Assembly (NCBI GenBank): GCA_964537925.1
Contig: CAZICV010000006.1
Span: forward strand, 186,001 to 250,000
Length of the DNA: 64,000 nucleotides
Direction of reading: 5' to 3'
DNA from: SLDF01 sp964537925
GTDB taxonomy: Bacteria > Bacteroidota > Bacteroidia > Chitinophagales > Saprospiraceae
A program made the position numbers and the translations under genes. Under the pieces are notes generated by a model. That model was given only the letters and a program-made list of their open reading frames with translations. It ran no database searches and was not told where the DNA came from. Below are positions 43,667 to 53,600 of the stretch, in pieces; the first letter of the stretch is position 1, and each line of letters begins with the position of its first letter.

Positions 43667-44206
43667 TCAGCGCAGGAAAAGAAAATACATCAGTGCACTC
43701 AGCGTATGCGGATGATTGATATCGCCGCTGCGCAGCCCGGCCATCAGCTCATCCCGGTCCAGAGCAACCAGTTCGATATCTTCGGCAGGGTCCAGTACCT
43801 GGACGCCTTCCTGTGATACCCCTGTGGCAACGAAATGATGTATATAACAATCCAGGAAGACGGGATTGGAAGGCACTTTGCCCAGGTATTCCAGGCGCTG
43901 GGCCTGGTAACCGGTCTCTTCGCGCAGTTCCCGGCGTGCTCCCTGCTCCGGCAGCTCTCCAGGCTCCAGCAGACCACCCGGGATCTCCAGCGTAAAGGTA
44001 CCTGTCCCAAATCGGTATTGCCGGACAAGCAGAAACCGACCATCCTCCAGGACAGGCAATACGTTGCAGGCATCGGGCGAACTGAGCCGCAGGATACGCA
44101 CCTCTTCTTCATTGCGCGGATTGACCAGGTCTTCAAAACGGGCCTGGAACAACCTGAGATCTACCGGCTCAGAAGCGCCCTTTGATATCCAGGGAATAGT
44201 ATTCAT
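43667..44206 (-). CDS. NUDIX hydrolase, ADP-ribose pyrophosphatase-like
   Basis: A 179-residue hydrolase with the NUDIX box GGLLEPGELPEQGARRELRE followed by ETGY (residues about 78-101). The preceding LLVRQYRFGTGTFTLEIPGG and the following YLGKVPSNPVFLDCYIHHFVA are typical of ADP-sugar pyrophosphatases, which cut ADP-ribose to AMP and ribose 5-phosphate. A -7 box lies at 44244-44251. It is probably monocistronic. Confidence 0.9.
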   Translation of the reverse strand: MNTIPWISKGASEPVDLRLFQARFEDLVNPRNEEEVRILRLSSPDACNVLPVLEDGRFLLVRQYRFGTGTFTLEIPGGLLEPGELPEQGARRELREETGYQAQRLEYLGKVPSNPVFLDCYIHHFVATGVSQEGVQVLDPAEDIELVALDRDELMAGLRSGDINHPHTLSALMYFLFLR

Positions 44207-44243
44207 GTCAAACTATCCGGTTGGTTATGCTGAACTTATCGCA

Positions 44244-44251
44244 CAAAGGTA
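44244..44251 (-). promoter_or_regulatory. -7 promoter box of the NUDIX gene
   Basis: TACCTTTG on the minus strand, 37 bases upstream of the ATG at 44206. Confidence 0.65.
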
Positions 44252-44345
44252 CGTTTTGCATGTGCGCCGGAGACGAACTTTCCTTTTGCGCGAAAACAGC
44301 CGTTAGCGGCGCTTACAGACAATAGCTGACAATTTCGGCGCTGAC

Positions 44346-44849
44346 ATGTTGAACATCAGGAAAATCAGCAAACGGGTCCTTCGTACCAGCCCGGCTACAT
44401 TCGGCCGGCTGATGAGCCTCTATCCCCCCTTCTGGTTTATGGGCGTCCGCGTAAGATTCAGCGAGGACTACCTCACAGCACATATCCGTCTGCCGCGGCG
44501 GTGGTACCTGCGCAACGGCCATGGTACGGTCTTTGGCGGGGCCATTCTTTCCGCTTCGGACCCATTCCCGGCCATCCAGTTTGCCAAGCTCATGCCCTGG
44601 GCGCTGACCTGGACCAAGTCACATTCGGTCGACTTCGTGCGACCAGCCAAATCCGCCCTGACCGCTACGGTGCTTATCAGCCGGACAGATATAGAGACTG
44701 CTGAAACCGCGCTCAGGGACGAAGGTCGATACAGAAGCAGCCATACCTATATATTTACGGACAAATGGGGCCAGACCATCGCCAGGGTAGAAAGTACCGT
44801 GCACATGCGCAATCCCAGGCACGCACGCTACCGCTCCGAAGCCGTATGA
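44346..44849 (+). CDS. DUF4442 domain-containing hot-dog fold protein
   Basis: A 167-residue protein of the DUF4442 family, which has the hot-dog thioesterase fold. Characteristic parts are LYPPFWFMGVRVRFSEDY, the LRNGHGTVFGGAILSASDPF segment (the usual place for the catalytic loop) and WTKSHSVDFVRPAKSALTA. Esterase activity on acyl-CoA is possible but not shown. It is divergent from the NUDIX gene and 78 bases upstream of the second DUF2911 gene, which has its own promoter. Confidence 0.85.
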   Translation: MLNIRKISKRVLRTSPATFGRLMSLYPPFWFMGVRVRFSEDYLTAHIRLPRRWYLRNGHGTVFGGAILSASDPFPAIQFAKLMPWALTWTKSHSVDFVRPAKSALTATVLISRTDIETAETALRDEGRYRSSHTYIFTDKWGQTIARVESTVHMRNPRHARYRSEAV

Positions 44850-44891
44850 GACAATCCGCCCCGATGATCCGCAGATTTTCGCATAGAGCTA

Positions 44892-44899
44892 TATTTTTG
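44892..44899 (+). promoter_or_regulatory. -7 promoter box of the second DUF2911 gene
   Basis: TATTTTTG, 28 bases before the ATG at 44928. Confidence 0.65.
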
Positions 44900-44927
44900 C
44901 ACCATCATTCATCAAAACCATTATTCA

Positions 44928-45773
44928 ATGAAAAAATCTCTATTCAGTACCCTGCTTTTGGGCGCGGCTGTATTCAGCCTGACTTCCCTGTCGGCACAGT
45001 CCCTCAAAGTACCCGCTGCATCACCGGCTCAGACGATCCGCCAGGACTTTGCACTTTCGTCGATTGAGATCAACTACTCCCGTCCTGCGATGAAAGGCAG
45101 GACCATATTCGGCGATCTGGTGCCTTTCGGCAAACTGTGGCGTACAGGCGCCAATGGTGCTACGACCATACAGTTCGGCGAAGATGTCAGGGTAAATGGC
45201 ATCGAAGTGAAGGCAGGTAAATATGCACTATATACGATCCCGGATAAAAACTCCTGGGAAGTGATCCTCAACAAAGGAACTGCCAACTGGGGAATCGACG
45301 GCTATACTGCCGGCGACGACGTGGCCAGGTTCAAAGTCACACCGGCGAAGCTTCCTTTCAAAACGGAAAACTTCACGATCGTGGTGGACAATGTATCAGG
45401 CGGTAAAGCAGATATCGCACTGATATGGGATGATAGTAAGGTCTCTATGAACATAGTATCTGAGATCGACAGCAAGATCACCAGCCAGATCAACGAGGTG
45501 ATGATGCAGGACAAACGTCCTTACTTCCAAGCGGCCAATTATTACTATGAGAACGACAAGGACCTCAACCAGGCGCTGGAGTGGGCATCGAAAGCGATCG
45601 ACCAGAATCCCAACGCATTCTGGGTAGTACACCTCAAAGCCAAGATCCAGGCCAAGATGGGTGACAAGAAAGGCGCTAAAGCGACAGCGGACCAATCTAT
45701 CAAACTAGCCCAGGCTGCCGGCAACAACGATTATGTAGCGCTGAATCTCAAGCTCATTGATTCGTTGAAATAA
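44928..45773 (+). CDS. DUF2911 domain-containing secreted protein (copy 2)
   Basis: A 281-residue exported protein (signal peptide ending about LSAQS, residue 25) with the same plan as the 16604-17446 gene: DUF2911 with MKGRTIFGDLVPFGKLWRTG and IEVKAGKYALYTIPD, then a helical TPR-like tail (LNQALEWASKAIDQNPNAFW). The two copies share many positions but are clearly diverged, so the duplication is old. Function is unknown. It ends at a 17-bp hairpin terminator. Confidence 0.9.
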   Translation: MKKSLFSTLLLGAAVFSLTSLSAQSLKVPAASPAQTIRQDFALSSIEINYSRPAMKGRTIFGDLVPFGKLWRTGANGATTIQFGEDVRVNGIEVKAGKYALYTIPDKNSWEVILNKGTANWGIDGYTAGDDVARFKVTPAKLPFKTENFTIVVDNVSGGKADIALIWDDSKVSMNIVSEIDSKITSQINEVMMQDKRPYFQAANYYYENDKDLNQALEWASKAIDQNPNAFWVVHLKAKIQAKMGDKKGAKATADQSIKLAQAAGNNDYVALNLKLIDSLK

Positions 45774-45816
45774 ACTGTATAACGGACAGGCATCTGTCTT
45801 TGCTAATACTGTTAAA

Positions 45817-45852
45817 AATAAGAGAGGGGCTCAGATGAGCCCCTCTCTTATT
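45817..45852. terminator. Bidirectional terminator between DUF2911 copy 2 and the DEAD-box gene
   Basis: A perfect 17-bp inverted repeat (45817-45833 against 45836-45852) with a minimal loop and A/T-rich outer ends. It lies between two convergent genes and suits both. Confidence 0.88.
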
Positions 45853-45892
45853 CTATTACTTATACAGGCTTGCGCCCGTCTATTGGCGGCAA

Positions 45893-47617
45893 TTAGTACC
45901 GGACCAATTCCCGGCGAAGCGCCCTGGTCGATTTTCCGCCTTTCGATACCGGAGGAGGAGAAGCCTGGAAGCCGCCTGCACGGAATACACGGATCTTCTG
46001 CCGGCGGTAGTTTACCTGCCTCAGCACTTTTTCCAGTCCGTCTATATCCTGTTTCGGCACCTCGAAGAAGGTCTGCTCACCACGTACGTTGATACGGCCG
46101 ATGCCGATCCGTTGTCCCGGCGTCACCTGGTTGATCAGTTCGATCAGCGAGCCCGGCGTAAATCCGTGCTTGTGGCCCAGGTTGATCGAAAGCTCCTGGA
46201 AATCCTGTGAGCCTGCACCACGGGAATTGCGATCGCGCGAAGGCAGCGACGCACCTTTGGCAGACCTGCGGTCTCCGGCGCCTGCGGAAGAATGCACGAC
46301 CACATCGTTCTGCTGCTCATAGTATGCGAACAAACCGGCAAACTCCTGGGCGATCACGCGCTGTATGAGCTGTTCTTTGGTCAGCCCTTCCAGGCTGTCG
46401 TACAATTCTCTCAGCATATCCGGCTCCACGATAGACGGCAGTTCGGCTTTCTCGAGATCTGCGACGAATCTCATCATCCGCTTAGCCAGGACCTCCTTGC
46501 GACCGGGCAGAGTGGCCACTCCTATCTGCTGACCGATCTTCTGCTCGATGCGACGGAGGATATGCCGGTCGCCCTGCGTACATATGATGACCGAAGTACC
46601 GGTCTTGCCGGCACGTCCTGTCCGGCCACTGCGGTGATTGTAGACTTCCGCCTCGTCAGGCAGGTGGTAATGTATCACGTGAGTGAGGTCCTCCACATCT
46701 ATACCCCTTGCTGCCACATCGGTGGCAATGAGGACCTGCAGATGTTGTTTGCGGAATTTGTTCATCACGTGATCGCGCTGGGCCTGGGACAGGTCGCCGT
46801 GCAGAGAGTCTGCGCGATAACCATCCTTCACCAGCTTGTCTGCCAGTTCCTGTGTATCACGGCGGGTACGGCAGAATATGATCCCGTAAAAGTCGGCGTG
46901 ATAGTCAAGCAACTGCTTCAGGGCAGCATATTTCTCGGATACCCGTACGAGTACCGCTTCGTGCGTAATCTGGGACGAGGAGAGGTTTTTCCTCCCGATC
47001 GTTACTTCCAGCGGGTTGACCATGTGCTCGGCTGCGATCAACGCTATGGTTGGCGGCATCGTAGCCGAAAAGAGCAGCGTATTGCGCTCGGGTGGCACCA
47101 CAGACAGGATCGCCTGCAGACTTTCGGTAAATCCCATCTGCAGCATCTCGTCCGCTTCGTCCAGCACTACTTTGCGCACAGTGTCCAGGCGCGCTACTTT
47201 ACGCTGGATCAGGTCCACCAGGCGACCCGGAGTAGCAACGATGATGTGTACGCCCTGCTTGAGCGCCCTGATCTGCTGTTCGATACTCGATCCGCCGTAT
47301 ACGGCGACAATACGGATATCTCTCAGGTGACCTGCATAAGATTCCAGGTCGCGGCAGATCTGCAGGCACAGCTCCCTTGTAGGCGACAGGATCAATGCCT
47401 GCGGTCTGTTTTCCGTGGTATCGATCTGTTGCAGGACAGGAAGCCCGAAAGCTGCCGTTTTACCTGTACCGGTCTGCGCCAGCGCGAGGATATCGCGATC
47501 CTGCTGCAACAATGCCGGGATCACTTCCTGCTGCACAGGAGTGGGTTCTACAAAGCCAAGATCCTCAACTGCCTTGCATAGTTCGGCCCCCAGGCCGAGT
47601 TCTCTGAATGTCTTCAT
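45893..47617 (-). CDS. DEAD-box ATP-dependent RNA helicase with DbpA-type C-terminal domain
   Basis: A 574-residue helicase. Q motif FVEPTPVQQEVIPALLQ, motif I AQTGTGKT, motif II DEAD (VLDEADEMLQMGF), motif III SAT, motif VI HRSGRTGRAGKTG. After a basic linker (about residues 445-480, with SRDRNSRGAGS) a DbpA/CsdA RNA-binding domain occupies about 485-560 (FTPGSLIELINQVTPGQRIG). It matches DeaD/CsdA helicases for ribosome assembly and cold adaptation. The promoter box at 47745-47752 leaves a leader of about 120 bases, long enough for post-transcriptional control as known for E. coli deaD-like genes; no specific structure was identified in it. Confidence 0.94.
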   Translation of the reverse strand: MKTFRELGLGAELCKAVEDLGFVEPTPVQQEVIPALLQQDRDILALAQTGTGKTAAFGLPVLQQIDTTENRPQALILSPTRELCLQICRDLESYAGHLRDIRIVAVYGGSSIEQQIRALKQGVHIIVATPGRLVDLIQRKVARLDTVRKVVLDEADEMLQMGFTESLQAILSVVPPERNTLLFSATMPPTIALIAAEHMVNPLEVTIGRKNLSSSQITHEAVLVRVSEKYAALKQLLDYHADFYGIIFCRTRRDTQELADKLVKDGYRADSLHGDLSQAQRDHVMNKFRKQHLQVLIATDVAARGIDVEDLTHVIHYHLPDEAEVYNHRSGRTGRAGKTGTSVIICTQGDRHILRRIEQKIGQQIGVATLPGRKEVLAKRMMRFVADLEKAELPSIVEPDMLRELYDSLEGLTKEQLIQRVIAQEFAGLFAYYEQQNDVVVHSSAGAGDRRSAKGASLPSRDRNSRGAGSQDFQELSINLGHKHGFTPGSLIELINQVTPGQRIGIGRINVRGEQTFFEVPKQDIDGLEKVLRQVNYRRQKIRVFRAGGFQASPPPVSKGGKSTRALRRELVRY

Positions 47618-47744
47618 GAATAAAATAAAAAGGTACTAAATAAGATACTTCGCGTCAACTGTAGTACAGATCCGGGACTGACGCGATACAACATGCAGGC
47701 AGCTTTGGGCCATTACTAGGATGACTATGAGTTCAATTTCGCTG

Positions 47745-47752
47745 CAAAGATA
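47745..47752 (-). promoter_or_regulatory. -7 promoter box of the DEAD-box helicase gene
   Basis: TATCTTTG on the minus strand. The implied leader (about 120 bases) is the longest in the window. The remaining gap 47753-47905 holds no gene. Confidence 0.6.
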
Positions 47753-47905
47753 ACGAATAATTGTAAATCACTGATAATGAATTTTTAACGACCTCCCGTT
47801 TGCAAAAATGCTGCATGTCTGGCTACTGCGCAAAGCGCCCAATCTCCACGAGGAGAAGAAAGCGGACACCTTATTTTTACTTACCTGCATCCGGCCTGCG
47901 CCAAT

Positions 47906-48385
47906 TTAGATTTGGCGGAGATCTTTTTCAGACAGCATGACGGCAGCCGGCAAAAAAGGCGAGGCATCGCCTCCCCACCGGATGATCTCGCGCACGATCG
48001 TAGAACTGATATGCGAAAATTGAGGCTGGGAGATCAGGAATACGGTCTCCAGCTCCTTCCCTACGATGCTGTTGAGCTGGGATATGGTCTTTTCGTAGTC
48101 GAAGTCCGAAGCGTTGCGCAGGCCGCGAACCAGGTAACGCGCCCCTACTTCGTTGCAATAATGCGCTGTAAGACCTTCGAAATAATCTACACGGACACGA
48201 GGCTCTCCTGCGAAAACCTTCCGTATCCACTCCATCCGGCGTTCCAGGTCAAACAGGTAGGTCTTCTGCGAATTCTGGCCGACAGCCACGATGATCTCGT
48301 CAAAAAGCGGGAGAGCCCGCAACACGATATCTTCATGACCCGACGTGAAGGGGTCGAAAGACCCGGGAAATACAGCTTTCTTCAT
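47906..48385 (-). CDS. coaD: Pantetheine-phosphate adenylyltransferase
   Basis: A 159-residue enzyme that joins 4'-phosphopantetheine and ATP to dephospho-CoA. The N-terminal nucleotidyltransferase motif is MKKAVFPGSFDPFTSGHEDI, the substrate Arg is in YLVRGLRNASDFDYE, and ISSTIVREII is the C-terminal motif. Length and motifs equal E. coli CoaD. The ATG at 48385 begins the family motif directly, so the longer open frame to 48613 is excluded. It lies 40 bases downstream of a secreted-protein gene on the same strand. Confidence 0.96.
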   Translation of the reverse strand: MKKAVFPGSFDPFTSGHEDIVLRALPLFDEIIVAVGQNSQKTYLFDLERRMEWIRKVFAGEPRVRVDYFEGLTAHYCNEVGARYLVRGLRNASDFDYEKTISQLNSIVGKELETVFLISQPQFSHISSTIVREIIRWGGDASPFLPAAVMLSEKDLRQI

Positions 48386-48425
48386 AACTGGCGGAATAAC
48401 TGTGCCACCGTGAAGATACGCCCTT

Positions 48426-48998
48426 TCACAGAAAGCGGAAGGACTCCAGGAACTCATCGATCTCCGGCCGGCCGGCCAGCTCTTCCGGGAAAACAACCTG
48501 GAGATTGTAAAACCTGTTGTCCCTGACAAATGCCAGTGACTTGACAAGGCCCTTGCCCCTGTCGAAGCGAACGCGCCAGACAATACCCGGCGATCCGGAC
48601 ACCTGCCGCTCACCCCTGTACTCTTCTTTGCCCATTACCGCCTCCACACTCTCTGATACAGTCGCATCAAAAAGCTCTCCCACCAGGTCAATGGAGTCGT
48701 GGTGTATACCGCTGCCGGGAGGGTACTCCCAGAACTGGAACACCATCCTCAGCCTGCGGTTGCCGATCACATGCTCGGAGATATAGCGTTCCACCCGCAA
48801 CATACCTACGGGTGTCTGTTCCTCTGTGCGTTCGTGCAACAGGGAATCCGAGGGGAACCACAAGGTACAATTACAATCCTGTGGCCGCTGGTAAGCCTGG
48901 GCGGAGGCCACGCCCCCGGTCAGGACAAGCATTGTCGCGACAAGGCCAACTAGCCAGGAAGGACGAAGCCCCGTATATACTGCAACTATTTTCTTCAT
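48426..48998 (-). CDS. Secreted protein, function unknown
   Basis: A 190-residue exported protein with a signal peptide (about residues 12-34, ending GVASAQA). The mature part has short beta strands and helices, a CNC pair near residue 43 and a region around LRMVFQFWEYPPGSGIHHD. The C-terminus NLQVVFPEELAGRPEIDEFL and FRFL resembles the ending of small PsbP/DUF-type lipid-binding domains, but this is weak. It sits upstream of coaD on the same strand and divergent from lpd. Confidence 0.7.
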   Translation of the reverse strand: MKKIVAVYTGLRPSWLVGLVATMLVLTGGVASAQAYQRPQDCNCTLWFPSDSLLHERTEEQTPVGMLRVERYISEHVIGNRRLRMVFQFWEYPPGSGIHHDSIDLVGELFDATVSESVEAVMGKEEYRGERQVSGSPGIVWRVRFDRGKGLVKSLAFVRDNRFYNLQVVFPEELAGRPEIDEFLESFRFL

Positions 48999-49003
48999 CA
49001 CGG

Positions 49004-49011
49004 CAAAGTTA
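49004..49011 (-). promoter_or_regulatory. Possible -7 box for the secreted-protein/coaD pair
   Basis: TAACTTTG on the minus strand, only 5 bases from the ATG at 48998. It would give a nearly leaderless transcript, so it is tentative. Confidence 0.4.
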
Positions 49012-49117
49012 ATGGAACGGCAACGTCCGGCATCGAATTGCTGCAGGATCAAAAAGTCTTATACCGGTGTGACGGAGCAGCGAAATAAACTTGCCCCGGG
49101 CAACAGGCCTAATTATG

Positions 49118-49125
49118 TATATTTG
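49118..49125 (+). promoter_or_regulatory. -7 promoter box of lpd
   Basis: TATATTTG, 27 bases before the ATG at 49153. Confidence 0.7.
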
Positions 49126-49152
49126 TCCGTTAAACTCAAACTGTATCATCGT

Positions 49153-50550
49153 ATGAATTTCGATCTGATCGTAATCGGCAGCGGCCCCGGCGGATATGTA
49201 GCTGCCATACGTGCAGCCCAGCTGGGCATGAAAGTAGCTGTCGTAGAACGGGATAATCTTGGAGGCATCTGCCTCAACTGGGGCTGTATCCCGACCAAAG
49301 CACTCCTGAAAAGCGCACAGGTATTCGAATATATTTCCCATGCCAAAGATTACGGTATCAGCATTGGCAAGCACGAAGCTGATTTTCCGGCTATCATATC
49401 CCGCAGCCGGGATGTGGCCAACGGTATGAGCAAAGGCATACAGTTTCTCTTCAAGAAGAACAAGATCACGGTGCTCGAAGGCGCCGGGAAGCTCATTCGC
49501 GGTAAAAAAGTGGAGGTGACCGGCAAAGACGGCAGCACTACAACCTATGAAGCGCCGCATATCATCATAGCCACCGGCGGCAGAGCGAAAGAGCTGCCCA
49601 ACCTGCCCATCGACGGCAAGAAGATCATCGGCTATCGCCAGGCAATGAGCCTGGAGACACAACCAAAGAAAATCGTCGTGGTCGGAGCAGGCGCCATCGG
49701 CGTCGAGTTTGCCTATTTCTACAATTCCATAGGCACGGAGGTCATCGTAGTGGAATTCATGGAGCAGGGGCTTGTGCCCCGTGAAGATGTGGAGATCTCT
49801 AAAGAACTGACCAAGGTGTTCCAGAAGAAAGGGATCAAGGTCCTGGCAAATACATCTGTAGAATCTGTAGATAGCACGGGCTCCGGATGCAAGGTAACGA
49901 CCAAGAGCCGCAAAGACGGCAAGACGGAACTGATCGAATGCGACCTCGTGCTCTCGGCAGCAGGCGTCTCTGCCAATATAGAGAACATAGGCCTGGAAAC
50001 GCTGGGCGTCCGCACCGAGAAAGGCACCATACCCGTAGATGAATACTACCGCACCAATGTGCCGGGCATCTATGCGATCGGAGACGTAATACCTGGCCCT
50101 GCACTGGCACACGTCGCCAGCGCCGAAGGCATCCTCTGCGTAGAGAAGATAGCCGGTCACCACCCGGAGCCGATCGACTACAACAATATCCCGTCCTGCA
50201 CCTATTGTTCGCCGGAGATAGCCTCAGTGGGCTATACAGAAGAAGCTGCCAAAGCGGCCGGATACGAAGTGAAAGTGGGCAAGTTCCCGTTTTCGGCATC
50301 CGGCAAAGCCAGCGCAGCAGGTCACAAGGAGGGTTTTGTAAAAGTCATCTACGATGCGCGCTACGGAGAGTGGCTGGGAGCACACATGATCGGTTACAAT
50401 GTGACTGAAATGATCGCCGAGGTCGTAGCCGCCCGCAAACTGGAAACGACCGGTCACGAGATCATCAAATCAATACACCCCCACCCTACTATGAGCGAGG
50501 CTGTCATGGAAGCGACGGCAGCCGCTTACGGAGAGGTGATACACCTGTAA
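49153..50550 (+). CDS. lpd: Dihydrolipoyl dehydrogenase (E3)
   Basis: A 465-residue flavoprotein that reoxidises dihydrolipoamide of the 2-oxoacid dehydrogenase and glycine-cleavage complexes. FAD motif GSGPGGYVAA, redox pair Cys40-Cys45 in GGICLNWGCIPTKALL, NAD motif VVVGAGAIGVEFAYF, second FAD motif IPGIYAIGD-like (VPGIYAIGDVIPGPALAH), and the active-site HPHPTMSEAVMEA at the end. The start at 49153 begins the FAD domain directly; the open frame from 49012 would precede the promoter. It stands alone, without E1/E2 genes, and ends at a hairpin. Confidence 0.96.
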   Translation: MNFDLIVIGSGPGGYVAAIRAAQLGMKVAVVERDNLGGICLNWGCIPTKALLKSAQVFEYISHAKDYGISIGKHEADFPAIISRSRDVANGMSKGIQFLFKKNKITVLEGAGKLIRGKKVEVTGKDGSTTTYEAPHIIIATGGRAKELPNLPIDGKKIIGYRQAMSLETQPKKIVVVGAGAIGVEFAYFYNSIGTEVIVVEFMEQGLVPREDVEISKELTKVFQKKGIKVLANTSVESVDSTGSGCKVTTKSRKDGKTELIECDLVLSAAGVSANIENIGLETLGVRTEKGTIPVDEYYRTNVPGIYAIGDVIPGPALAHVASAEGILCVEKIAGHHPEPIDYNNIPSCTYCSPEIASVGYTEEAAKAAGYEVKVGKFPFSASGKASAAGHKEGFVKVIYDARYGEWLGAHMIGYNVTEMIAEVVAARKLETTGHEIIKSIHPHPTMSEAVMEATAAAYGEVIHL

Positions 50551-50560
50551 TACCGAGGCG

Positions 50561-50607
50561 ACCGGTATCCGGGCGGCGGGAATATCTTCTTTCGCCCGGG
50601 TACCGGT
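50561..50607 (+). terminator. Hairpin terminator of lpd
   Basis: A 15-bp stem (50561-50575 against 50593-50607, one T-G pair) with a 17-base loop, 10 bases after the lpd stop, followed by CATTTTAT. Confidence 0.65.
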
Positions 50608-50681
50608 ACACATTTTATAAACCCTGCCTCGCGACTTCCGCCTAAACAAACAATTATTTCACCAAGAGCCAATTCCGTCCA

Positions 50682-53600
50682 GTGAAACTATTCCTTCACC
50701 CCAAAGCACAAACACGCAGGATGATGATCTTATCTACAATCGTAGCAGCCGTACTCATGCTAGGGTACTCCGACAATCCGCCCAATGGCCGTACGGGCGC
50801 TCCCGGCGAAAGCACGTGCAGCGAATGTCACTCCGGAGGCGGCAGCATCAACGGCAACATCACTATCCAGGGTCTGCCTGCTACCGTCAGCCCTTCGACG
50901 CCGTACGACATATCCGTTGTGATCGCCTATACATCCGGTACCCCCCTGACGGCGGGTTTCCAGATGGTCGCTCTCAACGGAGCGAATACAAACATAGGCA
51001 GTTTCAGCAACCTGGGTCCGGCAGTGGCGACCGAGACCTTCAACCAGCGGACTTATGTGGAGCACCGGCCCGCCCAGGCTTTTGGCGGCGGCAATGAGGT
51101 GACCTATACCTTCCGGTGGACCTCACCGGCCAATACATCCAACAACAACATCACTTTCTACGCCATCGCCAATCTCGCCAACGGCAATAACAGCAGCAGC
51201 GGAGACAGGGTGATCACAACCACTGCGCAGAGCCTTTTTCAGACGATCCAGGGTGATCCTCTCGAAGTGGATATCATCAATATACAACATGTGACCTGCA
51301 ACGGAGGGAGCAACGGCTCTGCCACAGCAATCGCTTCAGGCGGTATCATCCCATATACGTACAACTGGTCCAACGGGGGCACCTCGGCCGTACTCAACAA
51401 TGTACCGGCCGGAGCCTACACGGTCACAGTCACGGACAACAACGCCGAGACAGCCACGGCTACCGTAACGATCACTCAGCCGGCTCCGATCATCATAAAC
51501 CTCGTCTTCTCCGAGCCGATCGATTGCCTGAACCCCACTGCCGAGATCGTAGTGCAGGCTACAGGCGGCACAGCCCCGCTCAGCTACAACTGGTCCAATG
51601 GCGCCTCAGGGACCAATATCACCGTCGCACAGGCAGGAACATATGTAGTGACAGTCAGCGATGCAAATTCCTGCAGCTCCACACTGTCCGTACAGATCGA
51701 AGGCGATACGGATGCGCCGGTCATTTCGGCGGGTCCTGACCTGTACCTGTACTGTATCAAAGAAGGGATCACACTGGAAGGCTCCGGTCCCGTCGGTCCG
51801 GACTACACGGTCAGCTGGCTCACGCTCTCCGGCAATATCGTTTCCGGTGAGGGTACATATACACCCTTGGTAGACGCCATCGGCGAATACCTGCTCCTCG
51901 TGGTCAATGCCGACAATGGCTGTAGCTCTGTAGACACTGCTTTTATCACGGGAGCATCGCCGGAACTGTTCGCATCAGCTACTTCCGGCAATGTCCAGTG
52001 TTTCGGTGAAAACAACGGCACTGCCAGTGCTCAGGCTACAGGCGGCAACCCCGGGTACTCCTATCTCTGGTCCAACGGAGCAGCGACCCAGCAGATCACC
52101 GGGCTCGCACCAGGTGTATATACCGTGACTGTAACGGACAACCTGGGATGTACGGATACTGCATCCGTAACGATCACCCAACCTGCCCAGCTCACAGCCA
52201 TAATGACAATCACGCACGAGACTGCCCCCGGCGCACAGGATGGCACTGCTTCTGCCTCTCTTACAGGAGGTACTGCCTGTGCATATGAGTGGTCCAACGG
52301 AAGCAATGGCCAGGAGATCACCGGACTTGCCCCAGGTACATACACTGTTACGGTCATCGACTGCAACGGGTGTACGGCAAGTGCTACGGGAACAGTCATT
52401 GCATTCGACTGCGGGTTTACAGTATCTGCCAGTGCGGAGCATGTACTTTGCTACGGAGGCAGCAACGGCTCGATCACGTCCGTACTCAACGGCGGCTCCA
52501 TGCCATTCTCTTACCTGTGGTCCAACGGTCAGACGACTGCCAACCTGGTCAATATACCTGCGGGCAACTACTCACTGACGGTCACGGATGCCAATAACTG
52601 TACGGCTACCGTATCCGCGACGGTAACAGAACCGACACAGGTAACCGCACAGGTGACCACTACACCTGTCTCCGAAGAAGATGCCAATGACGGGACATGT
52701 ACAGCAGTCGCTGACGGCGGCACTCCGCCTTACACATATCTCTGGAGCAACGGATCGGCTACACCGGTCATCACAGGACTGGCGCCCGGCAATTACCAGG
52801 TCACGGTCACCGATCATAATGGCTGTACTACTACAGCCGAAGGATTCATCAGCGACCCGGCCTGCCTGCTGGATGTATCAACAGGTATCAGCGCTGGGAT
52901 TTCGTGTGCCGGAGATGCTACGGGGCAGATCTGGGTAAGCGTCGACGAAGGCACTCCACCTTATACCATCACATGGTCCAATGGCGCGGATACGGATACG
53001 ATCAGCGGATTGGTTGCAGGCAGCTACGGCGTCACCATCACTGATGCCACCGGTTGCCGCGAGCAGGCTACTGTCGTACTCTCCGAACCGACACCCATAC
53101 AGTTAGACGCAGATATACTTCCTACACTCGCGGGGGCTTCACTGGGCCGCATACGCACTACCGCATCAGGTGGAACGGGAACACTGACATATACCTGGGA
53201 AAACGGTGACACCACACCCGACAGGACAGGCCTGAGTGCCGGATCCTACAGCGTCACAGTCACTGATGAGAATGGCTGCAGTATAACGGAATCGATCGTG
53301 ATAGCAGAAGTCGATTGTACACTGAGCGCCGAAGCTACCCAGGTAGAAGCCGTGACCTGCTTTGGCGGTGATGACGGCTCTGCAGAAGTAATCTTCTCCG
53401 ATGGACACGGCCATACTGCCCTGCTGTGGAGCAACGCTGCGGGTACTTCTCTTATCGACGACCTCACGGCGGGAATCTACAGTGTCACGCTCACCGACGA
53501 GCTCGGTTGTACGATATCCGATACGGTGACAGTCACCGAACCGGCAGCCCTGAGTTATACAATAATCGAACTGGTAGATCAGCTCAATGTAGATGGTACC

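Noticed and set aside
46292..47581. A 429-residue open frame antisense to the DEAD-box gene
   Set aside because: It lies entirely inside a gene with all helicase motifs, has no domain of its own and no promoter box.
49009..50163. A 384-residue open frame antisense to lpd
   Set aside because: It mirrors the well-conserved dihydrolipoyl dehydrogenase and its codon pattern follows the true gene.
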